Shown here in pieces: positions 1-7,536 of a stretch of DNA of 9,533 nucleotides. Both the position numbers and the translations under genes were made by a program. The first letter of the stretch is position 1. Every line of letters begins with the position of its first letter. Under the pieces are notes generated by a model. It saw only the letters and a program-made list of their open reading frames with translations, was not told the origin of the DNA and did no database searches. Source of the stretch: Methanomicrobia archaeon. GTDB lineage: Archaea > Methanobacteriota_B > Thermococci > Methanofastidiosales > NM3. Location of the stretch: positions 1 to 9,533 of the forward strand of contig DSAJ01000089.1 of assembly GCA_011372835.1 (NCBI GenBank), given 5' to 3'.

Positions 1-754
1 GCTTGAATACGGCCTCGGTCCCGTCGATCCACGTGATCCTTTTGTCTATGACCCTGAAGTGCCTGTCGCGCAGCTCGTTGTAGCGCTCGTAATGCATGAA
101 GTCGTTGCGTGAGGACACCTGCTGCATCTTGCACGACCCGCAGGGCTCTTGAGCGCCGTGCATCGCCTCGTGGCACCGCGCTCCGATGAACCTGCCGTTA
201 AACGTCCTGATGGCCGTCTCGTTGGCGTACAAGACCCTGTGCGTTGCCAGGTCGATGACGCATACCGCATCGTTGAGGCTCTCGAGCAGGCTCAACGACT
301 GCGTGCGCATGTGGTCGAGCGTGTCCTTGAACATCTTCTTCCTGCGCCCGTTTTCGTGGTGCTTTGTGTGGCGGATGAGCGCATTGTAGAGGCGTTCGGG
401 ACCCATGAGGCCCGTGTCCTTGACAAAGTAGTCCGTTGCGCCGCCCATGAACGCCTCGCGCGCGACCATCTCGTCCCCATGCCCCGTGAGGAATATGAAG
501 GGCAGGTGTGCATGGCGCTGTCGGAACCATGCAAGGAAGTCTATGCCCGTTTCGTCGCCCACCTGGTAGTCGCACAGGACGGCGTCGAAGTCCTGTTCCT
601 CGGCGAGACGCATCGCCTCGTCAACAGACGACGCCCAGGTGAACTCGAGGTGCGGCCCCCCGTACTGGTCCGTGATGCGGCCGAGAAGAAGGTGGTATAA
701 CTCCGCATCGTCGTTGTCATCCTCAAGATGAAGGACATGCACGCAATTGACCAT
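1..754 (-). CDS. Response regulator receiver-PAS protein, 3' end cut by window edge
   Basis: This is the first 251 codons of a signalling protein that continues beyond base 1. Read from the ATG at 752-754, residues 3-115 form a receiver domain: strand V5-L10, acidic patch E11-D13, phosphoacceptor D62 in VLCDYQVG, switch T90 in FLTGHGDE, and K112 in DYFVKD. A helical linker (about 120-155) leads to a PAS domain starting near S153 (LLESLNDAVCVIDLATHRVLYAN). The PAS domain carries a Cys/His cluster, C194-H195-x3-H199-x5-C205-xx-C208. No output domain is visible; a histidine kinase, more PAS/GAF domains or nothing further are all possible. The receiver implies phosphorylation by a sensor kinase not present here. 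A TATA-like box ends about 15 bases upstream of the ATG, so the transcript is probably leaderless. An in-frame GTG at 755-757 directly precedes the ATG. The receiver-PAS order is certain; the full architecture is not. Confidence 0.9.
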   Translation of the reverse strand, partial: MVNCVHVLHLEDDNDDAELYHLLLGRITDQYGGPHLEFTWASSVDEAMRLAEEQDFDAVLCDYQVGDETGIDFLAWFRQRHAHLPFIFLTGHGDEMVAREAFMGGATDYFVKDTGLMGPERLYNALIRHTKHHENGRRKKMFKDTLDHMRTQSLSLLESLNDAVCVIDLATHRVLYANETAIRTFNGRFIGARCHEAMHGAQEPCGSCKMQQVSSRNDFMHYERYNELRDRHFRVIDKRITWIDGTEAVFK

Positions 755-768
755 CACTTCCGCTCTGA

Positions 769-784
769 TTTATATAATTTAAAC
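769..784 (-). promoter_or_regulatory. TATA-like box of the receiver-PAS gene
   Basis: An uninterrupted A/T tract reading TTTAAATTATATAAA on the minus strand sits in otherwise GC-rich DNA. Its middle lies roughly 20-25 bases before the ATG at 754, the spacing expected when transcription starts at or next to the start codon. The tract is nearly palindromic, so it could also act on the plus strand, but no plus-strand gene follows. Confidence 0.6.
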
Positions 785-844
785 TTAACTACGTTATTTT
801 CTCGTATATGCGAACGTAAGCTATGGAGCCCCGGGACGGAATGC

Positions 845-1549
845 CTACCATGTGGTGTCGGCCCCGGGAACGAGACGCATAAGGAGGGATGTGGGATTGA
901 CGAGCCAGGACGGGCGCTCATTTGAAAACCAATTTCCGCCGCTGTAACGACGCTCTTTCTCGAGATCTACGCATCTGTCATGGACTTCCACGTGGAGCAT
1001 GGACGGGGCGCTGACCGAAAGCCGCTGGACGTAGGGGGGATCGTCGCGTGTCACCCGCAACGGGTCTATGACTCGCCCCACGTGTCCGAGCACCTCCCCC
1101 GCCGCGACGCGAGCGTTTTCCGAGACCATGACATCGTCAAGCTCCGCATAGCGCACCACAAAGCCGGAGTCGTGCAGGACAGTGGCATGATGGGTCACGT
1201 TCCAGTAGTGTCGCTGCGCGGGGGACGTGGCGATGCCCGTGGCCACGATCTCACCGCGTTCGAACGCCAGCACGCTGCTTCCCGCTGGCGCGTAGATGTC
1301 AACACCGCAATGGCGGCGGTCGAGGCGGTCCTCCCAGAACGACCCTTGTATGCCGTGGCGCGGCACGCGGCGCGTATAACTGTTTGGAACGGGCCAGCGC
1401 CCGCGGTCTTTACAACGCATGATGTGTTCCCTCATGACGGGGGTCGTGCTAAACGATTCCTCGAGAACGTCAAGGGGCCCGTAGACGACAAGCCTGTCGC
1501 CTTCCTTGATCTCTACCTCGGGCGACGGCACGGGTATCCATTCGATCAC
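845..1549 (-). CDS. Degenerate M23-fold (LytM/duplicated hybrid) protein with N-terminal half TrkA-C domain
   Basis: The 234-residue protein has two parts. Residues 1-33 (IEWIPVPSPEVEIKEGDRLVVYGPLDVLEE) match the second half of an RCK_C/TrkA-C ligand-binding domain. Residues 60-195 match the M23 peptidase beta-sheet: H80-x-G-V-D84 followed by APAGSSVLAFERGEIVATG, then VVRYAEL, then AAGEVLGHVG, then MLHVEVHD with H186. H80, D84 and H186 correspond to the three zinc ligands. The usual histidine of YAHL is E136, and the first histidine of HLHFEV is M184, so peptidase activity is doubtful. No signal peptide or membrane helix is present, arguing for a cytoplasmic binding role. The start is GTG; an in-frame TGA lies three codons further upstream, which truncates the RCK_C half. 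It lies 49 bases after the small gene at 1599-1784, probably in one transcript. The fold is likely; the function is unknown. Confidence 0.75.
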   Translation of the reverse strand: MIEWIPVPSPEVEIKEGDRLVVYGPLDVLEESFSTTPVMREHIMRCKDRGRWPVPNSYTRRVPRHGIQGSFWEDRLDRRHCGVDIYAPAGSSVLAFERGEIVATGIATSPAQRHYWNVTHHATVLHDSGFVVRYAELDDVMVSENARVAAGEVLGHVGRVIDPLRVTRDDPPYVQRLSVSAPSMLHVEVHDRCVDLEKERRYSGGNWFSNERPSWLVNPTSLLMRLVPGADTTW

Positions 1550-1598
1550 GTGCCGGAATCAGGTCGGTATGAGGCGGAAGCGGTCCGCGTAGGCGCAG

Positions 1599-1784
1599 TC
1601 AGTTCGTGTGGTCGTCGGATTCCTTTTTCAGCTGTTCCAGGATGTATCCTGCATACCACTCGGCCCATCGGTCGTCTGTGCGCCCCCTGCTGCGCTCGTA
1701 GAGCACATGCGCCTGCTGTGCACGCCTTAGCAGCGTTGCCAGCTTTGCCTTGTCAAGCTCGTAGCGCGGGATGGTATCACCATC
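1599..1784 (-). CDS. Small helical protein, start codon unresolved
   Basis: The frame is open from a TAG at 1785-1787 to the TGA at 1599-1601. From the isoleucine codon ATC at 1772 it reads IPRYELDKAKLATLLRRAQQ, then HVLYERSRGRTDDRWAEWYAGYILEQLKKESDDHTN (57 residues). Two amphipathic helices and the strongly protein-like WAEWYAGYI segment argue for real coding, as does a TATA-like box just upstream. There is no ATG, GTG or TTG in frame before the GTG at 1706, which would leave only 35 residues. Either ATC is used, preceded by GGTGAT three bases upstream, or one G is missing after the ATG at 1783, which would give MGDTIPRYELDK. The coordinates mark the open frame, not a chosen start. I do not recognise the family. 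It lies immediately upstream of the M23-fold gene. Confidence 0.55.
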   Translation of the reverse strand, partial: DGDTIPRYELDKAKLATLLRRAQQAHVLYERSRGRTDDRWAEWYAGYILEQLKKESDDHTN

Positions 1785-1798
1785 CTAAATCTGCGCAC

Positions 1799-1810
1799 GC
1801 ATATATATGG
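1799..1810 (-). promoter_or_regulatory. TATA-like box for the small gene and M23-fold gene
   Basis: CATATATATG on the minus strand lies in GC-rich surroundings, centred about 22 bases before the ATG at 1783. It also sits just beyond the 3' end of the convergently read-through rocA-like gene, so it most likely starts a new transcript for 1784-845. Confidence 0.5.
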
Positions 1811-1825
1811 CTTTATGTTCGAGGT

Positions 1826-3367
1826 CTACAGGCGTTCGATTATCGTCTTTGGCTGCATGAACAGGAGGAGGTAGTCGGGGCCTCCGGCCTTCGAGCACGT
1901 GCCAGACATCTTGTAGCCGCCAAACGGTTGGACGCCCACGAGCGAGCCTGTGATCTTCCTGTTGATGTAGAGGTTGCCCACGTGGAACTCGTTCTTGGTA
2001 CGCTCGATGTGGTCCCTGTCATTGGTGATGATCCCCCCGGTCAAGCCGTAGATGGTGTCGTTGGCTATGTAGAGAGCCTCGTCGAAGTCGCGCGCCTTGA
2101 TGACCGAGAGCACGGGGCCGAAGATCTCCTCCTGTGCTATCCGCGCATGCGGGTCGACGTCGACGAAGACGGTGGGCTCGATGAAGTAACCGATCTTGCC
2201 AACACGGCCGCCGCCGTGAGCGAGCGTGGCCTCCTCCTTGCCTATCGCGATATAACGCATGACCTTCTCGTACGCTTCGTCCGACGACACGGGTCCCATG
2301 TCGATGTCCGCATCCTCGGGGTCGCCGACATTGAGCTCGCCGACACGCTCCATGAGCTCCTTCATGAACGCGTTGTAGACCGACTCGACGACGATGACGC
2401 GCGAGCATGCCGAACACTTCTGGCCCTGGTAACCGAACGCTGATGTCACCGCCGCATCGGCGGCAAGCGCACAGTCGCAGGGATCGTCGACAATGAGGGC
2501 GTCCTTCCCGCCCATCTCCGTGATGACACGCTTGAGCCAGTGCTGTCCCTCGCGCACGATGGCAGCAGACTCATAGATGTTCGTACCCACCTCAAGCGAA
2601 CCGGTAAAGCTCACAAATCTGGTGAGCGGATGCTTGACGAGCGCGTCGCCGACGGTGCTTCCGCTCCCGGGCACGAAGTTGAGCACGCCCCCAGGTATGC
2701 CCGCATCATAGAGTATCTCTGCGACCTTGGCGCCGATGATGGGCGTCGCTGACGCCGGCTTGAGCACGACCGTGTTGCCGCTGACCAGCGCCGCGGATGT
2801 CATGCCCGTCAGGATCGCAGAAGGAAAGTTCCAAGGCGGTATGATGGCTCCGACCCCGAGAGGTATGTATCGGTAGTTCGTGGACTCGCCCGGATACGGG
2901 TGGACCTTTCCGCCCTTGTGGAGGCGCATCGCCTCACGTGCGTAATACTCGAGAAAGTCTATGGCCTCTGCAATGTCCGCGTCAGCCTGCAACCAGGGCT
3001 TTCCTGCCTCATATACCATGATGGCCGAGAGTTCGAACTTGCGCCGCCTCATGATGGCAGCCGCCTTGATGAGGCAGTCCGCCCTGTACCTCGCCGACTT
3101 GCGTGACCACGAATCGAACGCTTCTGCTGCCGTTTCGACTGCCTTGCCGGCAAGTTCCTCGTCGGCTGCGTAGACGCGTCCGACGATCTCGTCGGGATTC
3201 GACGGGTTGCGGGACTCGATGATCGAGTCGGTGATCTGCTCGTGCCCTCCGATGCATAGAGGGTATGTGCGTCCGAACCCTGAACGCACTCGTTCGAGGG
3301 CGCGAAGCATGGCTTCCTTGTTCTCCTCAACAGAGAAGTCAGTAACGCCCTCATTCTTGTATGGCAT
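1826..3367 (-). CDS. rocA: 1-pyrroline-5-carboxylate / L-glutamate-gamma-semialdehyde dehydrogenase
   Basis: This enzyme oxidises L-glutamate-gamma-semialdehyde to glutamate with NAD(P)+, the last step of proline and of arginine/ornithine breakdown. The 513-residue protein matches Bacillus RocA (about 515 residues) from end to end: MPYKNEGVTDFS, YPLCIGGHE, RRRKFE, AGKPWLQADADIAEAIDFLEYYA, and the C-terminal SKAGGPDYLLLFMQ. Catalytic residues are visible: oxyanion N180 (PPWNF), general base E284 (ITEMGGKD), nucleophile C318 (GQKCSACSR), plus EEIFGPV and PFGGYKMSGT. I chose the ATG at 3367 because it gives the family length and follows a TATA-like box with a short leader carrying a G-rich stretch. 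A TTG at 3376 is a close alternative. An ATG at 3448 would add 27 residues with no counterpart in the family and lies upstream of that TATA box. The gene is divergent from adenine deaminase and ends in TAG. Confidence 0.93.
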   Translation of the reverse strand: MPYKNEGVTDFSVEENKEAMLRALERVRSGFGRTYPLCIGGHEQITDSIIESRNPSNPDEIVGRVYAADEELAGKAVETAAEAFDSWSRKSARYRADCLIKAAAIMRRRKFELSAIMVYEAGKPWLQADADIAEAIDFLEYYAREAMRLHKGGKVHPYPGESTNYRYIPLGVGAIIPPWNFPSAILTGMTSAALVSGNTVVLKPASATPIIGAKVAEILYDAGIPGGVLNFVPGSGSTVGDALVKHPLTRFVSFTGSLEVGTNIYESAAIVREGQHWLKRVITEMGGKDALIVDDPCDCALAADAAVTSAFGYQGQKCSACSRVIVVESVYNAFMKELMERVGELNVGDPEDADIDMGPVSSDEAYEKVMRYIAIGKEEATLAHGGGRVGKIGYFIEPTVFVDVDPHARIAQEEIFGPVLSVIKARDFDEALYIANDTIYGLTGGIITNDRDHIERTKNEFHVGNLYINRKITGSLVGVQPFGGYKMSGTCSKAGGPDYLLLFMQPKTIIERL

Positions 3368-3410
3368 CAATTCCAATGAAATCCCCCCGTATACCCTCTC
3401 TCGGGCATCA

Positions 3411-3420
3411 TTAAATATCT
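3411..3420 (-). promoter_or_regulatory. TATA-like box of the rocA-like gene
   Basis: AGATATTTAA on the minus strand predicts initiation near 3390, leaving a leader of roughly 20 bases before the ATG at 3367. The leader contains GGGGGGAT (3381-3388), a plausible ribosome binding element. This placement is the main reason for not extending the protein upstream. Confidence 0.5.
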
Positions 3421-3530
3421 TGTTGCTTTTTAGCGATTCTGAGGCCATACTCCTGTGTTTTGTCCGGTTCGCGAGGTGGGGGAAATGGGCATCCTTGGCA
3501 AGAATTAAGAACGATAGTGCAGAATAGTGC

Positions 3531-3542
3531 GGTGAGGTGAGG
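3531..3542 (+). promoter_or_regulatory. Strong Shine-Dalgarno before adenine deaminase
   Basis: GGTGAGGTGAGG contains GAGGTGA, close to a perfect complement of the archaeal 16S rRNA 3' end. It is well placed for a start at 3543 (ATG, wrong frame) or 3548 (ATT, correct frame), but lies more than 50 bases from the first in-frame ATG at 3596. It therefore argues that translation begins upstream of 3596. Confidence 0.6.
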
Positions 3543-3595
3543 ATGGGATTTACCAAGAGATCGAGGGCACAATTGTTGATCCGGATAAGGGCGAG

Positions 3596-5149
3596 ATGTT
3601 CCAAGGGTGCGCCAGGTTCGACTCCCACATCATCGAGGTGGAGGAGCGTCCCGTACGCTCCGATACCCTCATCTGCCCCGGCTACATCGATGCCCACGTC
3701 CACATAGAAAGTTCAATGCTTCCGCCGCGCTCCTTCTCACGCGTTGTCGCGCCGCACGGGACCGCCGCGGTCGTTGCCGATCCGCACGAGATCGCCAACG
3801 TCGCGGGGATGGACGGTATCGAGTTCATGGTAAACGACGCGCGCAGTGCGCCCGTCGACATCTTCTTCGCCGCACCCTCGTGTGTGCCCGCCACCCCGTT
3901 CGAGACGTCGGGCGCCACCATCACCGCCAAGGACTGTGAGACGCTGCTTGCGCGCGACGAGTTTGTCGCACTTGGTGAGATGATGAACTATCCTGGCGTC
4001 ATACGCCGTGATCCCGACGTGATGAGAAAGATCGCTACCGCCCTTAAACGCGGCAAGCCCGTTGATGGCCATTGCCCCGGCCTTTCTGGCCAAGACCTTT
4101 CGCTCTACATCGCCGCCGGCATCTCCACCGACCACGAGTCGACGACGGCAGAAGAGGCTCGTGAGAAGGTTGAGCGGGGCATAAGGGTCTTCGTCCGGGA
4201 GGGGTCGAGCGCGCGCGACCTCGAGGCGCTCGCCGGCGTGGACGGGGCCTTTGCGTTCTGCACCGATGACGCCCACGTGCGCGACCTCCGCGAACGCGGC
4301 CATATGGACGCGATCCTCTCAAAGGCCGTGGGCGAGGGCATGGACCCCCTGCAGGCACTGCGCATGGCAACGTCGAATCCGGCACGCCACTACGACCTTC
4401 CCTGCGGCACATTGTCGCCGGGGGCTCGTGCGCACATTCTCGTGCTTCGAGACATCAACGACTTCACGCCCGTCGAGGTCTACCATGGGGGCAAGCCCTG
4501 TGCACGCTGCGGGGCAATGATAACTCGATCACGCCATAAGGACACGCCCATGCGGTTCATGACCGCGCGCCCCATCGCCACGCGCATGCTGCGCCCCCAG
4601 GCGCCCCGCCACGTCATCGGGGCGGCGGCAGGTCGCATCATTACCGACCACCTCGTCGATGGTGGCACGAACGTGGACAAGCTCGTCGCTGTTGACCGCC
4701 ACACTGGCACGCACCTCGCATGCTGCTACATCTCAGGTCTGGACATGGGCGACTGTGCCATCGCACAGACCATAGCGCACGACTCGCACAACATCATCGC
4801 CGCGGGGGGAAATGACGGCCTTCTCGTCAGAGCGGTCAACAGGCTCGTCTCCCTCGGCGGGGGGATCGTGGCATGCGGCAGGCATGGGAGCGAGGAGGTG
4901 TCACTTGACATCGGGGGGCTCATGAGCTCCGAAACCCCCGAACGCCTCGCCTCCAGGCTCGAGGGCCTCGAACATATGCTTGGCCGGCACGGGGTGGATA
5001 TGGAACGCGCCGTCTCGACACTCTCGTTCATGTCGCTGCTCGTTATCCCGCACCTCAAGCTGTCGGACAGGGGGCTCTTTGACGTCGATGCGTTCGCGTT
5101 CATCGATGACAAGGACGGTGATCGTGACCCTCATGCGAAAAATAGATAG
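3596..5149 (+). CDS. ade: Adenine deaminase
   Basis: The enzyme hydrolyses adenine to hypoxanthine and ammonia, in purine salvage or use of adenine as a nitrogen source. From the ATG at 3596 the protein has 517 residues. It shows the amidohydrolase signature of the AdeC family: H34-x-H36 in PGYIDAHVHIESSM, then ADPHEIANVAG, SCVPAT, E128 in ALGEMMNYPGV, H159 in DGHCPGLSG, H180 in TDHEST, D224 in FCTDDAH. The C-terminal domain shows the typical AHDSHNI (395-400) and GGLMSSETPERLASRL. The N-terminal domain is short from this start. The in-frame bases 3548-3595 encode IYQEIEGTIVDPDKGE, which looks like the missing first strands, so the true start is probably upstream, although no ATG/GTG/TTG exists there after the TGA at 3533. 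The linker holds an unusual CARC (302-305). It ends in TAG, 15 bases before the next gene, so the two are probably one operon. Confidence 0.93.
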   Translation: MFQGCARFDSHIIEVEERPVRSDTLICPGYIDAHVHIESSMLPPRSFSRVVAPHGTAAVVADPHEIANVAGMDGIEFMVNDARSAPVDIFFAAPSCVPATPFETSGATITAKDCETLLARDEFVALGEMMNYPGVIRRDPDVMRKIATALKRGKPVDGHCPGLSGQDLSLYIAAGISTDHESTTAEEAREKVERGIRVFVREGSSARDLEALAGVDGAFAFCTDDAHVRDLRERGHMDAILSKAVGEGMDPLQALRMATSNPARHYDLPCGTLSPGARAHILVLRDINDFTPVEVYHGGKPCARCGAMITRSRHKDTPMRFMTARPIATRMLRPQAPRHVIGAAAGRIITDHLVDGGTNVDKLVAVDRHTGTHLACCYISGLDMGDCAIAQTIAHDSHNIIAAGGNDGLLVRAVNRLVSLGGGIVACGRHGSEEVSLDIGGLMSSETPERLASRLEGLEHMLGRHGVDMERAVSTLSFMSLLVIPHLKLSDRGLFDVDAFAFIDDKDGDRDPHAKNR

Positions 5150-5164
5150 CTGACCTGCACCATA

Positions 5165-6658
<1,494 letters not shown>

Positions 6659-6685
<27 letters not shown>

Positions 6686-6892
6686 GAAGATCTTTCCCTT
6701 TTCCTTCCTTGTCTTCTCCCACGTCTCGACAAAGCCCATGAACGACCCTATGAGGAACAGTATCGCAGGCCACGTGCCGTGGATGAGCCACCAGAACAGG
6801 TATGCAGAGACTATGGCAAACCCGGCCATTATTGGAAGGGCGAGGTATAAAGGAAGATAGTTGATCCGGATGTCCCGCGTATAGATCTGCAT
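6659..6892 (-). CDS. Two-helix membrane protein of 77 residues
   Basis: The protein starts MQIYTRDIRINYLPLYLALP. It has two hydrophobic segments, about residues 13-35 (ending AYLFWWLI) and 41-57 (PAILFLIGSFMGFVE), and a basic C-terminal tail WEKTRKEKGKIFSVRK. The positive-inside rule puts both ends in the cytoplasm. I recognise no family. The start is ATG at 6892, about 28 bases from an A/T box. The 3' end overlaps the antiquitin-like gene by 27 bases on the opposite strand, so the two transcripts may interfere. The alternative minus-strand ATG at 6905 is in another, non-hydrophobic frame. Confidence 0.75.
6670..6718 (+). terminator. Pyrimidine-rich tract after the antiquitin-like gene
   Basis: Directly around and after the TGA at 6683-6685 the plus strand is unusually T/C-rich, with several TTTC/CTTTT runs. 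Archaeal termination often occurs at such T-rich stretches without a hairpin. The tract is inside the convergent membrane gene, where it encodes the lysine-rich tail, so coding constraint alone may explain it. Confidence 0.3.
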
Positions 6893-6914
6893 CGTCTAGC
6901 CTCATGACTACAAT

Positions 6915-6927
6915 CTTAAATAATTAT
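6915..6927 (-). promoter_or_regulatory. TATA-like box of the 77-residue membrane protein gene
   Basis: AATTATTTAAGA on the minus strand is centred about 28 bases before the ATG at 6892, compatible with a leaderless or very short-leader transcript. It lies in the gap between this gene and the next minus-strand microprotein. Confidence 0.5.
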
Positions 6928-6948
6928 CGTGGGAAAAATGGCATGTGG

Positions 6949-7086
6949 TCACTCGGGCTCGAGGTCGAGCAACAGGATGAGCAGCGCGAGAATGACGGCC
7001 ACCAGCGCCAGGATGCCACGGTCGTAGAGATAGACGGCACCTGCGGTGACAAGAAATGCGATTGTCGAACGCGACTGTATCCTCAT
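6949..7086 (-). CDS. Two-helix membrane microprotein of 45 residues
   Basis: The frame reads MRIQSRSTIAFLVTAGAVYL followed by YDRGILALVAVILALLILLLDLEPE and a TGA. A short hydrophobic segment (about 8-20), a charged turn (YDRG) and a strongly hydrophobic segment (25-40) suggest a hairpin with a basic N-terminus and an acidic C-terminus. The ATG at 7086 lies about 27 bases after a T-rich TATA-like box; an in-frame ATG at 7119 would add 11 residues but lies upstream of that box. No family is recognised. It is in the same orientation as the 77-residue membrane gene but has its own promoter-like box. Confidence 0.6.
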   Translation of the reverse strand: MRIQSRSTIAFLVTAGAVYLYDRGILALVAVILALLILLLDLEPE

Positions 7087-7106
7087 GCTGTTTTCAAACG
7101 CGACGG

Positions 7107-7116
7107 CATTAAAAAA
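7107..7116 (-). promoter_or_regulatory. TATA-like box of the 45-residue microprotein
   Basis: TTTTTTAATG on the minus strand is centred about 26 bases before the ATG at 7086, fitting a leaderless start. It faces away from the tRNA promoter about 65 bases further right. Confidence 0.4.
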
Positions 7117-7173
7117 CATATTGGTCCCACCATGGCCCGAGAACGAGATTGAGGGCCGAATCGATATAGAAAA

Positions 7174-7185
7174 GATTTTAAAAGG
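7174..7185 (+). promoter_or_regulatory. Box A promoter of tRNA-Ser
   Basis: GATTTTAAAAGG sits in an A/T-rich pocket. Its centre lies about 33 bases before the mature tRNA 5' end at 7213, as expected for an archaeal tRNA gene with a short 5' leader. Confidence 0.55.
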
Positions 7186-7212
7186 ACGGACTTTCTACAC
7201 ACTAATAGGGTT

Positions 7213-7299
7213 GTCAGGGTGGCCCAGCCTGGTACGGCGCCGGCCTGCTAAGCCGGTTCTCGCAAGAGATCCGGGGTTCAAATCCCCGCCCTGACGCCA
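7213..7299 (+). tRNA. tRNA-Ser (anticodon GCU)
   Basis: The cloverleaf folds by eye. The acceptor pairs GTCAGGG with CCCTGAC (7 of 7), with discriminator G at 7296 and an encoded CCA at 7297-7299. The D arm pairs GCC with GGC around CAGCCTGGTAC. The anticodon arm pairs CCGGC with GCCGG around loop CTGCTAA, giving anticodon GCT, which decodes AGC/AGT serine. A long variable arm containing CTCGCAAGAG marks it as a class II (serine-type) tRNA. The T arm pairs CGGGG with CCCCG around TTCAAAT. No intron is seen. No T-run terminator follows. Confidence 0.96.
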
Positions 7300-7386
7300 T
7301 CATCCCTGACGGGGGGACGGTGGCCCTTGTGAGCCCGAACGGTATCGCTAAGCACGACGGGAGCGCGAACACGTAGGTGAATTACA
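7300..7386 (+). other. Gap between tRNA-Ser and the next microprotein
   Basis: There is no clear TATA box or T-rich terminator here. It contains a second CCCTGACG (7305-7312) eight bases after the one in the tRNA acceptor end, and ends in the GGTGA ribosome binding site (7376-7380) of the next gene. A short open stretch ending in TAG at 7374-7376 has no convincing start. Confidence 0.4.
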
Positions 7387-7536
7387 ATGGACATGAGAAC
7401 TCTCTTTGCTGCCTGTGCACTTGGAGGGGTGGCGATCGCACTGCCCTTTTACGGCACATACGGATACCCTTCGCTGCTCATAGGCGGGGCGATCGGCGTC
7501 GTATTCTTCATGCAGCTAAGAAACTACATTCTATAG
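7387..7536 (+). CDS. Two-helix membrane microprotein of 49 residues
   Basis: The protein reads MDMRTLFAACALGGVAIALP, then FYGTYGYPSLLIGGAIGVVFFMQLRNYIL. Two glycine-rich hydrophobic segments (about 5-22 and 27-44) are joined by a short aromatic turn, FYGTYGY. A good ribosome binding site, AGGTGA, precedes the ATG at 7387 by seven bases; a second ATG two codons in is possible. The gene has no obvious TATA box and may be read from the tRNA transcript or from an unseen promoter. It ends in TAG, and its final six bases, CTATAG, also hold the stop of the convergent NTAN1/CheD-like gene. No family is recognised. Confidence 0.7.
   Translation: MDMRTLFAACALGGVAIALPFYGTYGYPSLLIGGAIGVVFFMQLRNYIL

Noticed and set aside
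149..700. A 183-codon plus-strand frame opposite the response regulator
   Set aside because: The minus strand clearly encodes a receiver and PAS domain; the plus frame is an antisense shadow with no recognisable features.
980..2443. A 487-codon plus-strand open frame opposite the M23-fold, small-protein and rocA-like genes
   Set aside because: It spans several well-supported minus-strand genes, resembles no protein family, and such long antisense frames are expected in GC-rich coding DNA.
3368..3703. N-terminal extension of the rocA-like protein up to 3703 or 3448
   Set aside because: The extra residues have no match in RocA, run antisense through the adenine deaminase start, and lie upstream of the TATA-like box.
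3737..4303. Minus-strand frame of 188 codons opposite adenine deaminase
   Set aside because: Antisense to catalytic motifs of a conserved enzyme; no start signal and no family resemblance.
7320..7376. Short plus-strand frame VALVSPNGIAKHDGSANT after tRNA-Ser
   Set aside because: Only about 18 codons, no promoter or ribosome binding site, and the stop overlaps the binding site of the next gene. It could be a remnant, but nothing supports a gene.
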